Below are positions 23,406 through 34,130 of a stretch of 64,000 nt of DNA, one piece after another. Source of the stretch: Prorocentrum cordatum (taxonomy: Eukaryota; Sar; Dinophyceae; Prorocentrales; Prorocentraceae); assembly GCA_963575745.1 (NCBI GenBank), contig CAUYUJ010008557.1, positions 124,001 to 188,000 on the forward strand, in the 5' to 3' direction. The translations under genes were made by a program, and so were the position numbers. Below the pieces are notes generated by a model. That model ran no database searches, was not told the DNA's origin, and worked only from the letters and a program-made list of their open reading frames with translations. Position 1 is the first letter of the stretch. Each line of letters begins with the position of its first letter.

Positions 23406-23580
23406 GGGCTCTCTCTCTCTCTCTCTTTTGTTTTCTCTCTCTCTCTCTCTTCTCCCCGTCGTGGCCTTCCTCTTCTCCTCCTCCCGCTGTCCTCTGCAGC
23501 CCTCTTTGCTGCCCTCCTTGCTGCCGCTCTGCCCTCTGCTTCCCTCCCTTCTGTTGCATCTTTCCTTCTTTTAGTGTCTG
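23406..23580. repeat. CT-rich low-complexity tract
   Basis: (CT)n at 23411-23425 and 23436-23450, then CTCCTCCTCC and CTGCCCTC words to 23580. Confidence 0.85.
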
Positions 23581-24612
23581 TCTCGGGTGAAGCTTTGTGG
23601 TCGCGCTCCCTCCCCCTCGTCATCGTTGCTGTCGTCGTCGTCCTCCTCCACGGAAAACAAGAGCGTGGATGCTTTCCTCGATTGCAGAGACCCCGTTCTG
23701 GGCGAGAGAGCTGCCCGTTCCGAGTGCACGTTGGGGCGCTTGCCGCGGCCCCCTCGGAGAGGCCCGCGGCGGCCGGTGGTGGCGTCGGTCGGCATGCCTG
23801 GCCAGGGCCATCCTGGGCCTTGGGATGCTGTATAGACAATCTTGGCTTCGATCAGCAGAAAAGCAGAGCAAGAGGGGGGGAGGAGGAGGAGAAGGAGGAG
23901 GAGGAGCAGGAGGAATAATACTAATTGTGCTACCAAGAATAATATGGAATACGAGTAATAACACTACCAGTCATGAGACTAACACTATTACCGATAGGGC
24001 CACCCTACGATTGACACTTCCCTGCCTGTCAACCTGGTCTTGATGCGGTTGATGGGTTTTGATGCCCTTAGGGGCGTCCTGTTTGAGTTGGGGGTCTGAT
24101 GGCACGCTCGTCGGGCGCAGCCTCGCGGAGTAGCGGGTCTGATGGGCCGCTCTGGGGGTCCTGAACAAGTTGATGCCCATTTGGTTTTCGGGGGGGAAGG
24201 AGAAGGGGTAATTAGCATTCACGGACAACGGGGGACCCTGCTTGAGTTCGTGCTGGCGCATCGTGCGTGCGAGGCCGTGTGCAATGGGGGCCCCCAGTGC
24301 AGGGTTTAGTGTGGCCTCTTGTGTGTCACATTCCTCCTTTCCTCCTAATGGGGGGGGCGGTTGGCGAAGCGTTAGTTGATATTGTCAGGCATGATGAAGG
24401 CCGCCTGCGCATGAAACAAGCGCCTCCAATAAAGCTCCCAGACAGGCGCTCGTAATGGACACCGCTGATGGTCGCTTCAACGGGCCCCAATAGGTAGGTC
24501 ATTCTTAGGGGCCCCAACGCGACGCCCGCAACGGACCCTCCAAGAGATTCACGGATTGCGTGAGGGGAGTGCCATGCTTGTGGTATTCTGAATGTGTTGC
24601 ACCATGCATATG
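23581..24612. other. No gene seen; GGA-rich tract at 23873-23925
   Basis: GC-rich sequence with a GGAGGAGGA tract followed by a short AT-rich island (ATAATACTAATTGTG). 24040-24600 has no coding or structural feature I can name. Confidence 0.4.
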
Positions 24613-24634
24613 TCCGTAACCATTTTGGCTCAAA
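24613..24634 (+). other. Relict dinoflagellate spliced leader (DinoSL)
   Basis: TCCGTAACCATTTTGGCTCA plus AA differs from the conserved 22-nt DinoSL at two positions (A for G after CCGTA, and the last base). The core CCATTTTGGCTCAA is intact. In dinoflagellates this leader is added to mRNA by trans-splicing, so a genomic copy away from SL genes marks a processed RNA that was reverse transcribed and reinserted. It lies upstream of the large polyprotein beginning near 25233, so that gene probably entered here through an mRNA. Confidence 0.8.
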
Positions 24635-24703
24635 CACGTTTCGGCTTGGGGCTGCCCACCAGGAGTTCTCATTCAGAGGGCTTCTTGAGCGAGGAGGAAT
24701 GGG

Positions 24704-25045
24704 GTGCGCCGAGCATTCCCACTCCAGATGGCCGCCTCCTTGACGCTGCCGCTGCGCAGGGCGAGCTGCCCGCTGAAGAGGACGAGGACCTGGCTCGCCG
24801 AGAGCCCTGGCCGCGGGCCGAGCCCCGAGCAGGGCGACGGCCAAGCCCTCGTGCCTCTCGAGCTGGCGCCAGCGCAGGCCCAGCCAGGGGCGCTGGTTGC
24901 ACCTGCTGCTGGCGGCGTCGGCGAGGCACCATTGCAGGGCTCGCTGGCCAGTCTGGCGCGGGTGATGGTGGAGAGGCGTTATCCCGACGGTGGCGTCGTC
25001 ACGCTGACGACGGCCACGTCCATGGCGGATCGCCTCGGCATTTAG
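24704..25045 (+). pseudogene. Possible 5' coding segment of the polyprotein
   Basis: 113 codons between the SL relic and the main frame; the stretch ASLARVMVERRYPDGGVVTL looks protein-like. It ends at TAG and is followed by a pyrimidine-rich 100 bp (TCTCTCTCTCCACCTC). It could be the first part of the polyprotein in a shifted frame or a leader ORF. No family is recognised. Confidence 0.3.
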
Positions 25046-25232
25046 TTGTTTGACCTAAACGATTGGACCATCCCCCTCCCCAGTCGGCTTGGGTTTCCTC
25101 TTTCTCCCTGCCCTTGCCTCTGCTGCTCTCTCTCTCTCCACCTCTCTCCCGCTCAAGCCTTCGGGGCTCAAAACCCTGGAGCCGACCTCAGGAGGTCTGG
25201 GCGCCCCCCGGGCGCCCGGAAACGCGTGTGCG

Positions 25233-28200
25233 ATGGCCGCCTTGCGCCTGGCGCCGGCGGGTCCCGCACGCGGGCTGGTTGCGTTGGCCGCCAGCGCGGT
25301 CGCCTACGACTGGCGCGGGCCGCTCGGCACAGCGGCGGCCCGCGCCGGGTGGGGCTGCCCAGCCGAGGCCCGCGAGGCCCTGCCTGGGCGCACCGTGCCG
25401 TACTACGACGACTCCGAGTACGGCACGGAGACCGGCGAGCCAGAGGAGGGAGGTGAGGCTGCTGGCAGCACCCAGGCGCCGCCCGACAGCGGGCCGCCGG
25501 GTGCGCCCCCTCAGCCGCCCACCCACGCCGCCGGAGGAGTCGACAACACCAGCAACGCCACCGGCGGCACCAGTGACGGGGAGTCCTGGATCGGCGGCTG
25601 GGGCGTCTGGGCGCTGGGCTGGAAGCCCTTGGGTGAGGGCACCTGGGCCTGGCGCATGAGCGGCATGGGCGGGGGCGCGCGCGAGAAGCTGGACAGCCTC
25701 GGGAGCGCCTTCTCGACCCGCGCCGAGACGGGCTGGCTGACCAAGGAGGGCGGCTGGTTCTTCTACGCCCTCGAGAAGCTGGGCCTGACGGTCTTCGGGG
25801 CCGCCTGGCCAGTGGTGGCGTGGACGTTCATCTTCCTGGCCTTCCTCGCGATGCTCGCTTTCCTCACCCACATCTGCCGGACGCTGCTGGCCCCCTGTGC
25901 CGCCGCCCTCTGGTTGATTGGTCTTCTGGCGCGGTGCTTCAACTGCGGCCGGCGAGAGCCTGGCGATGCAGCTGCCGAAAGGTACCTGCCGCCGGCTCCG
26001 CCTGCCCTCACCCAGATCCACTGGATGGGGCCAGAGACCGGACCCGCCACGACCACCGAGTACTACAGCAAGAAGGTGAAGGGTCGTGGAACGGGGAGGA
26101 GGCCGAACGACGTGTTGGTCAAGATCGACGACCATGTAGCACGGGTGCGGATCGACCTCGCTGAGCCCAAGCGGATCGACCGGACGGGCCTCTGGGTGGA
26201 TTACCTGAGCGTGAAGGGGGCCAGCTCTCGCGCGCTCCGCCAGAAGCTGGAGACGCTTGAGGGCCGTTCGACCCACCTGTGCCGCAACATGGTCTGCCGA
26301 GATCGGCCCGGGGAGATCCACTGCAAGGAGTGCGCAGCCCTGGACTCCGAAGCGATCGTGGACATCGGCTCCCATGCCAAGTTCACCTCCTGCCGCGGCA
26401 TCTTCTTACTCTGGCGGGCCTCCACGGATCTCGGGCGCGGCACGCGGCGAATCATTGTGTTCACGTACTGCCTCTTGTCCTGCGGCTGCTCTCTCTGCTG
26501 CCAGCGACGCCGCCGTCGCAAGACAGGCGCTGCGGAGCCAGGCGTTGCAGGAAGTGTCGCAGAGGTCCTTGATCAGGAGCCCGAGTCAGAGGTGGAGGCT
26601 GAGGACAAGCCATGTGAGGCGGTCCGGGTGGGAATCGTACTTCGCGGACTTGGCCCCCGACGGCTGCCGCGACGCCGCAGAGGCCGAGCCGACCGCCCTG
26701 CTCACGGAGGACGGCCAGGCTTCCGAACTCCCGCCCCCCAGCGACGGGAGGAACTCCTTCGCCCATCTCTGCGCCCATCATTCGCAGGTCTACAGGGCCT
26801 TTGGTGCCGCGACAAGTGCTCCCAGGTGACCTGCTACCGCCAGGCAGTTGGCAACGCCGAGGGTGTGCCATTTTGCCTCCTGCACCTAGGTGGGGGGGCT
26901 GGCAGAGCAGCGCAGGCTACTGCTACTACGCCGAGCCGTGGACTCTTCTCGGGTTTGAGGCGCCGGGTAGTCCGCAGCCGCAGCCCTCGGGCGCGCGAGC
27001 CAGGGGGCCCCGCGGCAACGGCCCCTCCAGCAGATGGAGGCCGAGGGCCAGAAGTTCGTCGTGGGCAGGCAGCAGCAAGCCCGCTCCCTCGCGAGGCGCC
27101 GTCTGCGCCGCGGGCTCCGCCCGCCAGCGTTCGGTTCGAAGCTTCACTTTCCCCAAGGGCGCCCCTGCCACAGAGCGCCAGCCCCGCCCCGAGCGAGGAG
27201 ACCGACCAGAGCGACTACCTGGTCCTGCGCGTTCGAGTGCAGTGGGCGGCTGGACCGCAGTGGATCGTATTCTTGGGCAGGTCAAGGCCTGGAGAGGCAC
27301 CGCTGGGGGACGGCAGCCTAACCGCGGTGGACGTCGAGGAGCCGGGCGCCAAGGGCCGCCCCCCTGGCGACATCGAGCAGATCTGCTTTACCCTCAAGAC
27401 CGCGGGGATCGAGCACGCCCCCGCCACCAGCGACCGGGGCAAGCTCCCCGCCGGATACCTCGAGGGACTCTTGCACCACCCGCCACTCGGTGCAGAGGAG
27501 CTGGGGGCCAGCCTGGACTGCATCGTCGTGAGCAAGTCTGTGCGGGAGAAACTACACCCATGGAACGGGGTCCCAGTGGGCGGGAAGGCCAAGAGGATCA
27601 GCCGCCCCCAGTGGGCCCAGCTTCGAGCCCGAGGTGACCAGCTTGCATGGCACCCAGCTGGTGCAGCAGGCGACGCCAGCGGCGCACAGCCCCCCGCCGC
27701 CGACGGGATGGACACGCAGCTCAGGAAGCACTGGGCGAGACTCGACCGCAGCAGCTCCCCCAAGCCGCCCTTTGGCGTTGGATGGGGCCTGGGCGAGGAG
27801 CGCGATCGGGCCACCCCCGCCCCGCGCCGCTCCTCGCGCAGCCCTGGAAAAGGCCCCGGAGGAGGAAAACACCGGGGAGGCCATGCTGGGGCTGTATCTC
27901 GCAGCTCACGAAGGAGGGTCAGACGACGCCTCCGCGCTGCAGAGCGTCGCGGCCGGGCACGACGAGGACATCACCGTCGTCCTGGGGCACCTCATCAAGT
28001 GCGCCCAGCGCCTCATGCGCAACAGCGGAGCTGACGAGCGGGTCAGGTATCAGACACATGTCGACCGATGGGAACGAATGCTGGAACGCGTTCGGGCCGA
28101 GCGGGACGAGAACGTGAGCCCACCGCTCGCCAGCAGCCTCCTGATGCTCGACGCCGAGCGCCGCCCCGACACCAGCCAAGAGTCAAGCCAGCCCGCGGCC

Positions 28201-29124
28201 CCCCCTGGGCTGGACCCAGCAGCGAGCGCTCCACCCCTACCGCCGCCGGCCACCCCGCCTGGCGTGCGAGTACCTGGAGCCTCGCGCCTCACACCTCCAG
28301 GTCTGATGCCAGGCCTCGTCCCGAACCTCGGGCAGATGTTCACCAACAGAGGTGCCTACGGGCAGGGGGGGCTGGTCAAGCCCCCAGGCCAACCTGATCG
28401 GAGGTACGCTGCAGGGGCTGGAGAGAGCGACCCTTCGGCCGCCGTCACCACCTACGCACAGGTCCTCCAGAACAGTCAGGAGCAGCAGCACCTGGACAAC
28501 ATGAGATTGCTGCAGGCGGTGGATAGCCTGCGCAGATATGGCGAGGAGGAGAAGGTCGCTCAGCGTGGGACCCTCGGCGCCATCGGGCGGGCCGAGGAGT
28601 TGGACGTATACCTGGCCCGAGGTTGCGACACCCTCGACGTGGAGGTCTGCGGTGCGCTCACCGGTCGGGAGCTGTTCCACGGACTCAAGCGTGCCTGCGA
28701 GCATGCCGAGCACGTGATGCAGGCGGTGAACTGGCCCACCACGGTGACCAACAGGATGGCGTACGGCATCGCGGCCTTCTGCTGGGGAGGTCGAGACCAC
28801 AAAGACCTGGCCGAGTGGTCGGTCTCCGTGGCGGACTTCCCGCACTGCAAGGCGGAGGTGTTTGACGCCTACACCATGCCCACATCGTGCAAACTCGAGC
28901 CGCGCTCGCGGCACCCGGTCGTCTTCTCGCAGTGGGTGAGGCAAGCCGAGAACGCCATAACCGTTTTCGGTCTGGTCTACGGGCGCATGCACGAGCCGGA
29001 GAGGCGTCGGGCCTTGGAGACCCTGCGCCTGGCCTATGAGGAGGATGACGTAGCCTTCCCCGCCGACTACGTGTACAGTCTTTGGGAGGAGCTCGCCGCG
29101 ACTTGGTGTGAGCAGCTTCGGTAG
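25233..29124 (+). pseudogene. Retroelement-type polyprotein, N-terminal half (membrane, Cys-rich, gag-like)
   Basis: The frame is open from 25089; ATG 25233 is preferred as the first with protein-like sequence (MAALRLAPAG). Two hydrophobic helices lie at 25788-25950 (WPVVAWTFIFLAFLAMLAF and AALWLIGLLARC). A Cys-rich region follows (HLCRNMVCRDRPGEIHCKEC, 26275-26340), then CLLSCGCSLCC. A second Cys cluster, CRDKCSQVTCYRQ and later FCLLH (26812-26890), reads in the first frame, but the stretch before it (26620-26780) reads better one frame over, suggesting two compensating shifts. Another shift near 27850 leads into GLYLAAHEGGSDDAS and the helical gag-like region with LTGRELFHGLKRACEHAE. The frame stops at TAG 29122-29124 but continues sensibly past it. 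I cannot name the family; structure and company point to a dinoflagellate LTR-type element. Confidence 0.55.
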
Positions 29125-32100
29125 AAGCGGAGAGAGGTGTGTCGAATCCTGGGCCTCACCAGCCCGCGCAGGGAGGACATCAAGACTGTCGCCCTCGCCC
29201 CCGCAGGACCGACTGGGAGCGCTTGGTTGACGTTCCCGAATGTGTACGACCTCGACGCGCCGGACGGCTACTACCAGGTGGCGTGCGTTCCTCGCCAGGC
29301 TCGGCGACTTCAGGGGTTCCTGCGCCAGAACCTGCACGCCGGACCCCCGAAGACTCCCAAGGCCGGGAAGGCTGAAGAGCAGACTTCGGCCGACCAGGAG
29401 ACGCCGACTACCTCTGGGCTGGGCGCCGGGAGGGCAGGGGCCGCCGCCGAGAAGGCCGCGGCCAAGAAGCGGGCCGCAGCTCGGGCCTATCCAGCGGGCA
29501 AGGCGTTGACCTCCAGCGAGATCGGCGGGTCCGTCAAGCACGCCCCCCGCGACAATAATGGGAAGGTCATCTGCTGGGACGCTTGCACCTGGGCCGGTTG
29601 CCCTGAAGCTGCGGGGACCTGCGCGCACTCGCACGAGGCCATCAAAGGGCTTGGCAGCCTCGACTGGACGGTGCAGGCGCAGCTCATCAGGCGCGGTGGC
29701 CTGCGGTCTGGGGCGAAGGTTGATCCCGCCTCGGTCGATGGACGGGTCGCACAGCTCGGGGCACAGGCCAAAGCCGAGGCGGACAGCAAACGAGCTGGAG
29801 GGGGCGCTGGAGAGGCGTCAGGGGCAGCCTCGGGAGGCAGCCGAGCGGGAGGCCCGCCGGCGGCGTGGGCCCCCCACGCCGCTTTCGACGACATCCAAAC
29901 AACCGCCCTCGAGGAGGAGCTCAGGCAAACAGTTCAGGGCCCCGAGGAGGACTGGCTGCTGGACGCGCACGCCCAGGACCCAGCGGTGGAGGGCACCGGA
30001 GAGACGACTCACCCTGCCGCCGTCGAGAGGCGGAGGATCATCGAGAAGATCCTGGAAGATGGAACCCTGGCAGCCTTGGGGGACATCAGTGACTACCTGC
30101 ACTCCCACGCCCTGGCCAGGCTCACGCACGCTCGCTTTCAGGGCAGCAAGCTGAGCTTGGAGGAGATCTTGCTGGAGGCAACCCGCGATGGGGGGCCAAC
30201 CCTCGCCGAGGAAGCAGGACGGGCCCTCGGCAAGATCGGGTCGAAGGGTGGGCGGAGCAGCACGCAGGATCTCAGTATCGGCAGCGCCGCCTGGGACGAG
30301 GAAGCCGGGGTAGGGCGTGGAAAGCTCACCGTGCACGACCAAGAGTGGGACTACCTCGATTTCCAGGACGAGCTCCACCCCGACGAGGAGATGCGCACCC
30401 GACTGGGCCTCAAGGGAGGAGACGCAGAGCTCAGGCAGTGCTTGGTCCTCCACATCGCGGCGGCGCTGCTGTGGGAAGACAAAGAGCTTGATGCGCTGGC
30501 CGTTAAGGCCCTGGCTGCTCAGCTCCGCCGAGAGCTCTGGGACGGCGCCACAGCCGCCTCCGCCGCGCTGGGGGACGCACCATCCTTCGTCTCCCCACGC
30601 GAAGCTGAGCTCAGGACGCAGTGCCACGACGTCCAGTACCCTCACCACGACAAAGACTTCAGGTGCATCGCCGTCTTCCCGCTGAAGGCCCTCAGCAAGA
30701 CCACAGTCAGGGTCTGGAGAATCAACCACTGGAACCAGCTCGAGATAGACTCCGTCCTCCCGGCTCAGGCCAGCGAGAAGGAGGTCCACGTCATGATCCA
30801 CCGAGGCCACATGAGGGTCATCCAGCCGCCGAACGCCACCAGTCAGGGAGCCGACCTGCGGGGCCGGGCCTTCGGAGAGATCCTCAAGACCTGGACGCTC
30901 GCCGGGAAGCCCGTCAGGGAGCTGCTCACAGTGGGTTGGGAGTTGTATCTGGAAGCAGAAGAGGTTGTAGGGCCAGTGATGCCGAGCCGGCCACCCCCCT
31001 GCACGCACTGCAAACGCATGCAGCAGGCGCAGCTCCCGACACGCGAGGGCGCCGTCGGGAACCAGGAGCCCGAGGAGGAGGACTTCTCCAACCTCGCGCC
31101 TCTCCTGCGCCGGCCGGCTTTCGCCTGGGGCATCCGCGCCCGAGAGATCTTCGCCGGCACCGAGAACTGGGCGAAGGCCATGCGCGACGCTGGGCTCCAG
31201 ACGGCCCCGTCCGTGGAGTACTTTAAGGACCCCCTGGCTCAGGCCGGGCCACAGGACGAGCACAACATCCTCGATCCACAGGTGCGGGAACGATTCCTTC
31301 TCGATGCAGGAGCAGCCCCCGGGCCCGACGAGGCGAACATCTACCAGCTGGCCCCGCCGTGCACGACCCACTCGGCCTGGTGCCTCAAGAATGGCGGGGC
31401 TCGCACCTTCGAGCATCCAGACGGTGACGGGAGCAATCAGGCGGATATCGAGAGCAACATCACGACGGACTTCGCCGCCGACCTCTGCGAGCGCCTCGAC
31501 GCCAACGGCCGGGAGTGGATGCTCGAGAACACGGCCAGCGATGGACGCTACCCGAAGATCTGGGATCGGGCCAGGATCAAGCAGCTGCAGAAGCGCACAG
31601 GGGCCAGGATCATATCAGTCGCAATGTGCGAATGGGGCCTCGGGCCCCCAGAGGAGCCCACGAAGAGGCACCGCAAGCTCACGTCTTGGATGGTCTCGAA
31701 AGGTCTTTACCCCTGGGCACTATCCTTGGCGAGGCGCTGTACCAACCAGCACGAGCACGTCGCGCTCGAAGGCCCCCCCCCCTACGACCTGACCAAGACC
31801 CAGACCGATCACTACAATACCTCCGAGATCACCCTCAGCTCTGCCGAGCAGAAGGACATCTTGAGCCTGACCAATCGGCTGGCCCTGGCGGGCGTGCACG
31901 CCCAAGGCCTCGCCGCTGACGCCATGACCTTGGAGGCCCCGCAGCTCGGACCCGAGCTGCTGCGCCCCCTGATCAACTTCATTGACGAGCTCGGGCCCGC
32001 GAACTTCCATTGGAGCCGCGTTGAGCCGCGCACCGGGAAGGCCTTTGAGGACCTCCCAGAGGGCGCAGTGGCTCTCTACTACGGGCACGACCTGGCCAAC

Positions 32101-34130
32101 AACTTCGGCCAAGATCGAGCACATATCCCCCCCGCGCCTGCGGGGGGGGAGGGCGAGTCCCCAGCGGGGCCCCGCCCTTGGCAAAAGACCTCCGAGGAGA
32201 GTTGGGCGCCCTCGGCTTCCAGGTCGGCCAGCGCGGACTTCGACGCACGCGCTACGCTGGCCAGTACCCGACGAAGCTGCGCGCTGCCTGGGCAGAGGTC
32301 ATCAAGGCCGCGGGGGCGGGACCCCCCCCCCGCAAGGCCCCCGAGGAAGCTCGAGCCCATCGTCGCGACTCGGGCTGGGGACAAGATGGCGGCGGAGGCC
32401 GGTGACAGTGGTCACCTGGCGGACCCCCCCCTCTTTTTCGCCTCCACACCGTGCCGGCCACGGAGAAAGAGGAGGAGGAGGACTACCCAGCAGTGCTCAG
32501 CGGGTGGCAGTGCGCGAACAGAGGCAAGAAGAGAGGAGGATGGAAGCCCAACAACGCGAGGAAGAGGGACCCCGACCGAGGAGCACCCCCACCAGGCCCT
32601 GGAGGAGACGGTGGAGATGACGAGCCTGGGGGAGAAGAAGGCGAATAACAGGAAGAAGAGGAGGAGAAGGAGCCGCCCAGGAGAGTCAAGAAGTCCAGAC
32701 AGGCCGAGCAGCAGGAGGACGAGCCAGTCAAAGTCCTCCTTCCGCAGCGAGGGGACCGGTGGATGCAGGTCCCCGGGCCCCCCCTGTACACCCACGAGTT
32801 CAAGGGCGTCCTCCAGACCTGCAGGTGGCTGCGCGACGACGTCCTCAGCCCCGAGGAGCTCCACCTGTTCGTCTACACTGATGAGGGGGACACCGCAGGG
32901 GCAGAGGGACCACCACTGGCAGACGACGATCAGGTTGAATCAGGAGAACGCCTCCTCCTCTGGGTCGGGCGCGAGGAGATCGAGAACTGGGCCAGCTGGG
33001 CGCCGCGCTGGGCCAAGAGATCCGAGGGCGAGGAGTGCGAGGAGGCGCCTTGGCGTCAGGGCGAGGACGCCCCCACCTCCCACCGCAGCGTCACGCTGAG
33101 GATCGCGGACCGAGCCAGCTCCCAGGGCTTTGGCAGCCCGGAGCTCGCAGTCGCCTGGGGGAGGCGAGCCGAGGGGAAACGTTTCCAGCTGGCGGCCGCT
33201 CAGGCCCTCCAGAGGCAGAGCCGTGAGGCCCCCGCCGGAGGATCCAGCAGCGGCGGCAGCTCGGCAGACAGCATGAAGCTGGAAAGTATAAGGAGGAAGC
33301 TCGAAGCCGCCAGAGCGGCCGAGGTGGGCGTCTTGGAGGAGGAGGAAGAGCATCAGGGAGCTGCAGATACAGCTGGCAGAGGCGAAGGCGGGCAGACGCC
33401 AGCCAGGCATCCCCGCCGTGCCAGCTCCGAGCCCCCCAGCGGACAGAGCGCGACCACTCCGCTCGACCCGGCCTGGGAAGACGAGACCCCCCTCCCCTCA
33501 GCCATCCTGGACGGGGAGAACAAGTGCCACGAGGCGGAGTGCATCCTGAACAACTTGCTCGGGGTCCAGGCCAGTGATCCCACGGGGCCAGAGCGGAGGA
33601 AGAAGGCCCGCGAGCTCTTGATCGAGGGCATCCGCCCCATGTTCGAGGACCTGCCGCTGAGCTGGACTGGCACCCCCTACGAGGGGCAGGGGGAGGTCGC
33701 GGGCGAGTGCGCTGACATCCTCGACAAGCTAACCCGCAAGATGGTGAGGGCAGGAGAGCTGGACGATACCCCTGCGAAGAAACGCTAGAGGACCGCGTAC
33801 GAGAAGGCAGAGGAGGACCCCCCGAGTGACGACGCAGCCCTCGTCGAGAGCTCGGAGAGCGAAGCTGTGGAGGAGCCGTGCGCGGGGGCGCGGACAGGAC
33901 CAGCCCCGCCCATCCCAGTAGACTCAGACCCCCTGAGTCTCTGGCCAGGACGCGTGGCCACCACCGAGCGAGGGAAGGAGAAGCCCTTCCGGGGCTCTCC
34001 TGGCGCGAGCGGCAGCGGGGGCCCGGCCCCGGCGGCCGACCCCGAGCCAAAGCCCGGCGCACCGCCGCCCCCCGAGGCTCTCGAGGCCCCCCCTGGCCCG
34101 GCCAGCCCCCCACAGGGCAAGGAAAACTAG
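29125..34130 (+). pseudogene. Polyprotein, C-terminal half: CCCH finger and cytosine-methyltransferase-like domain
   Basis: Same frame as the preceding segment, beginning KRREVCRILGLTSPRRED. A CCCH-like finger (CWDACTWAGCPEAAGTCAH) lies at 29574-29632. A methyltransferase-like domain covers 31140-31760: REIFAGTENWAKAM (cofactor loop), APPCTTHSAWC (the Pro-Cys catalytic loop of C5-cytosine methylases), WMLENTASDGRYP (ENV-like box), then MCEWGLGPPEEP with a C-terminal RRCTNQHEH. After a C-rich run at 32129-32144 the reading shifts one frame (GELGALGFQVGQRGLRRTRY) and continues through TGA 32403, TAA 32646 and TAG 33786 to TAG 34128, which already belongs to the satellite. No RT or integrase motif is visible. 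The Cys of the Pro-Cys box is present, so the ancestor may have been catalytic, but a retroelement domestication of the fold is equally possible. Confidence 0.55.

Noticed and set aside
25188-26375. 395-codon minus-strand frame
   Set aside because: Shadow of the polyprotein in very GC-rich DNA; the plus strand has membrane helices and ordered Cys clusters.
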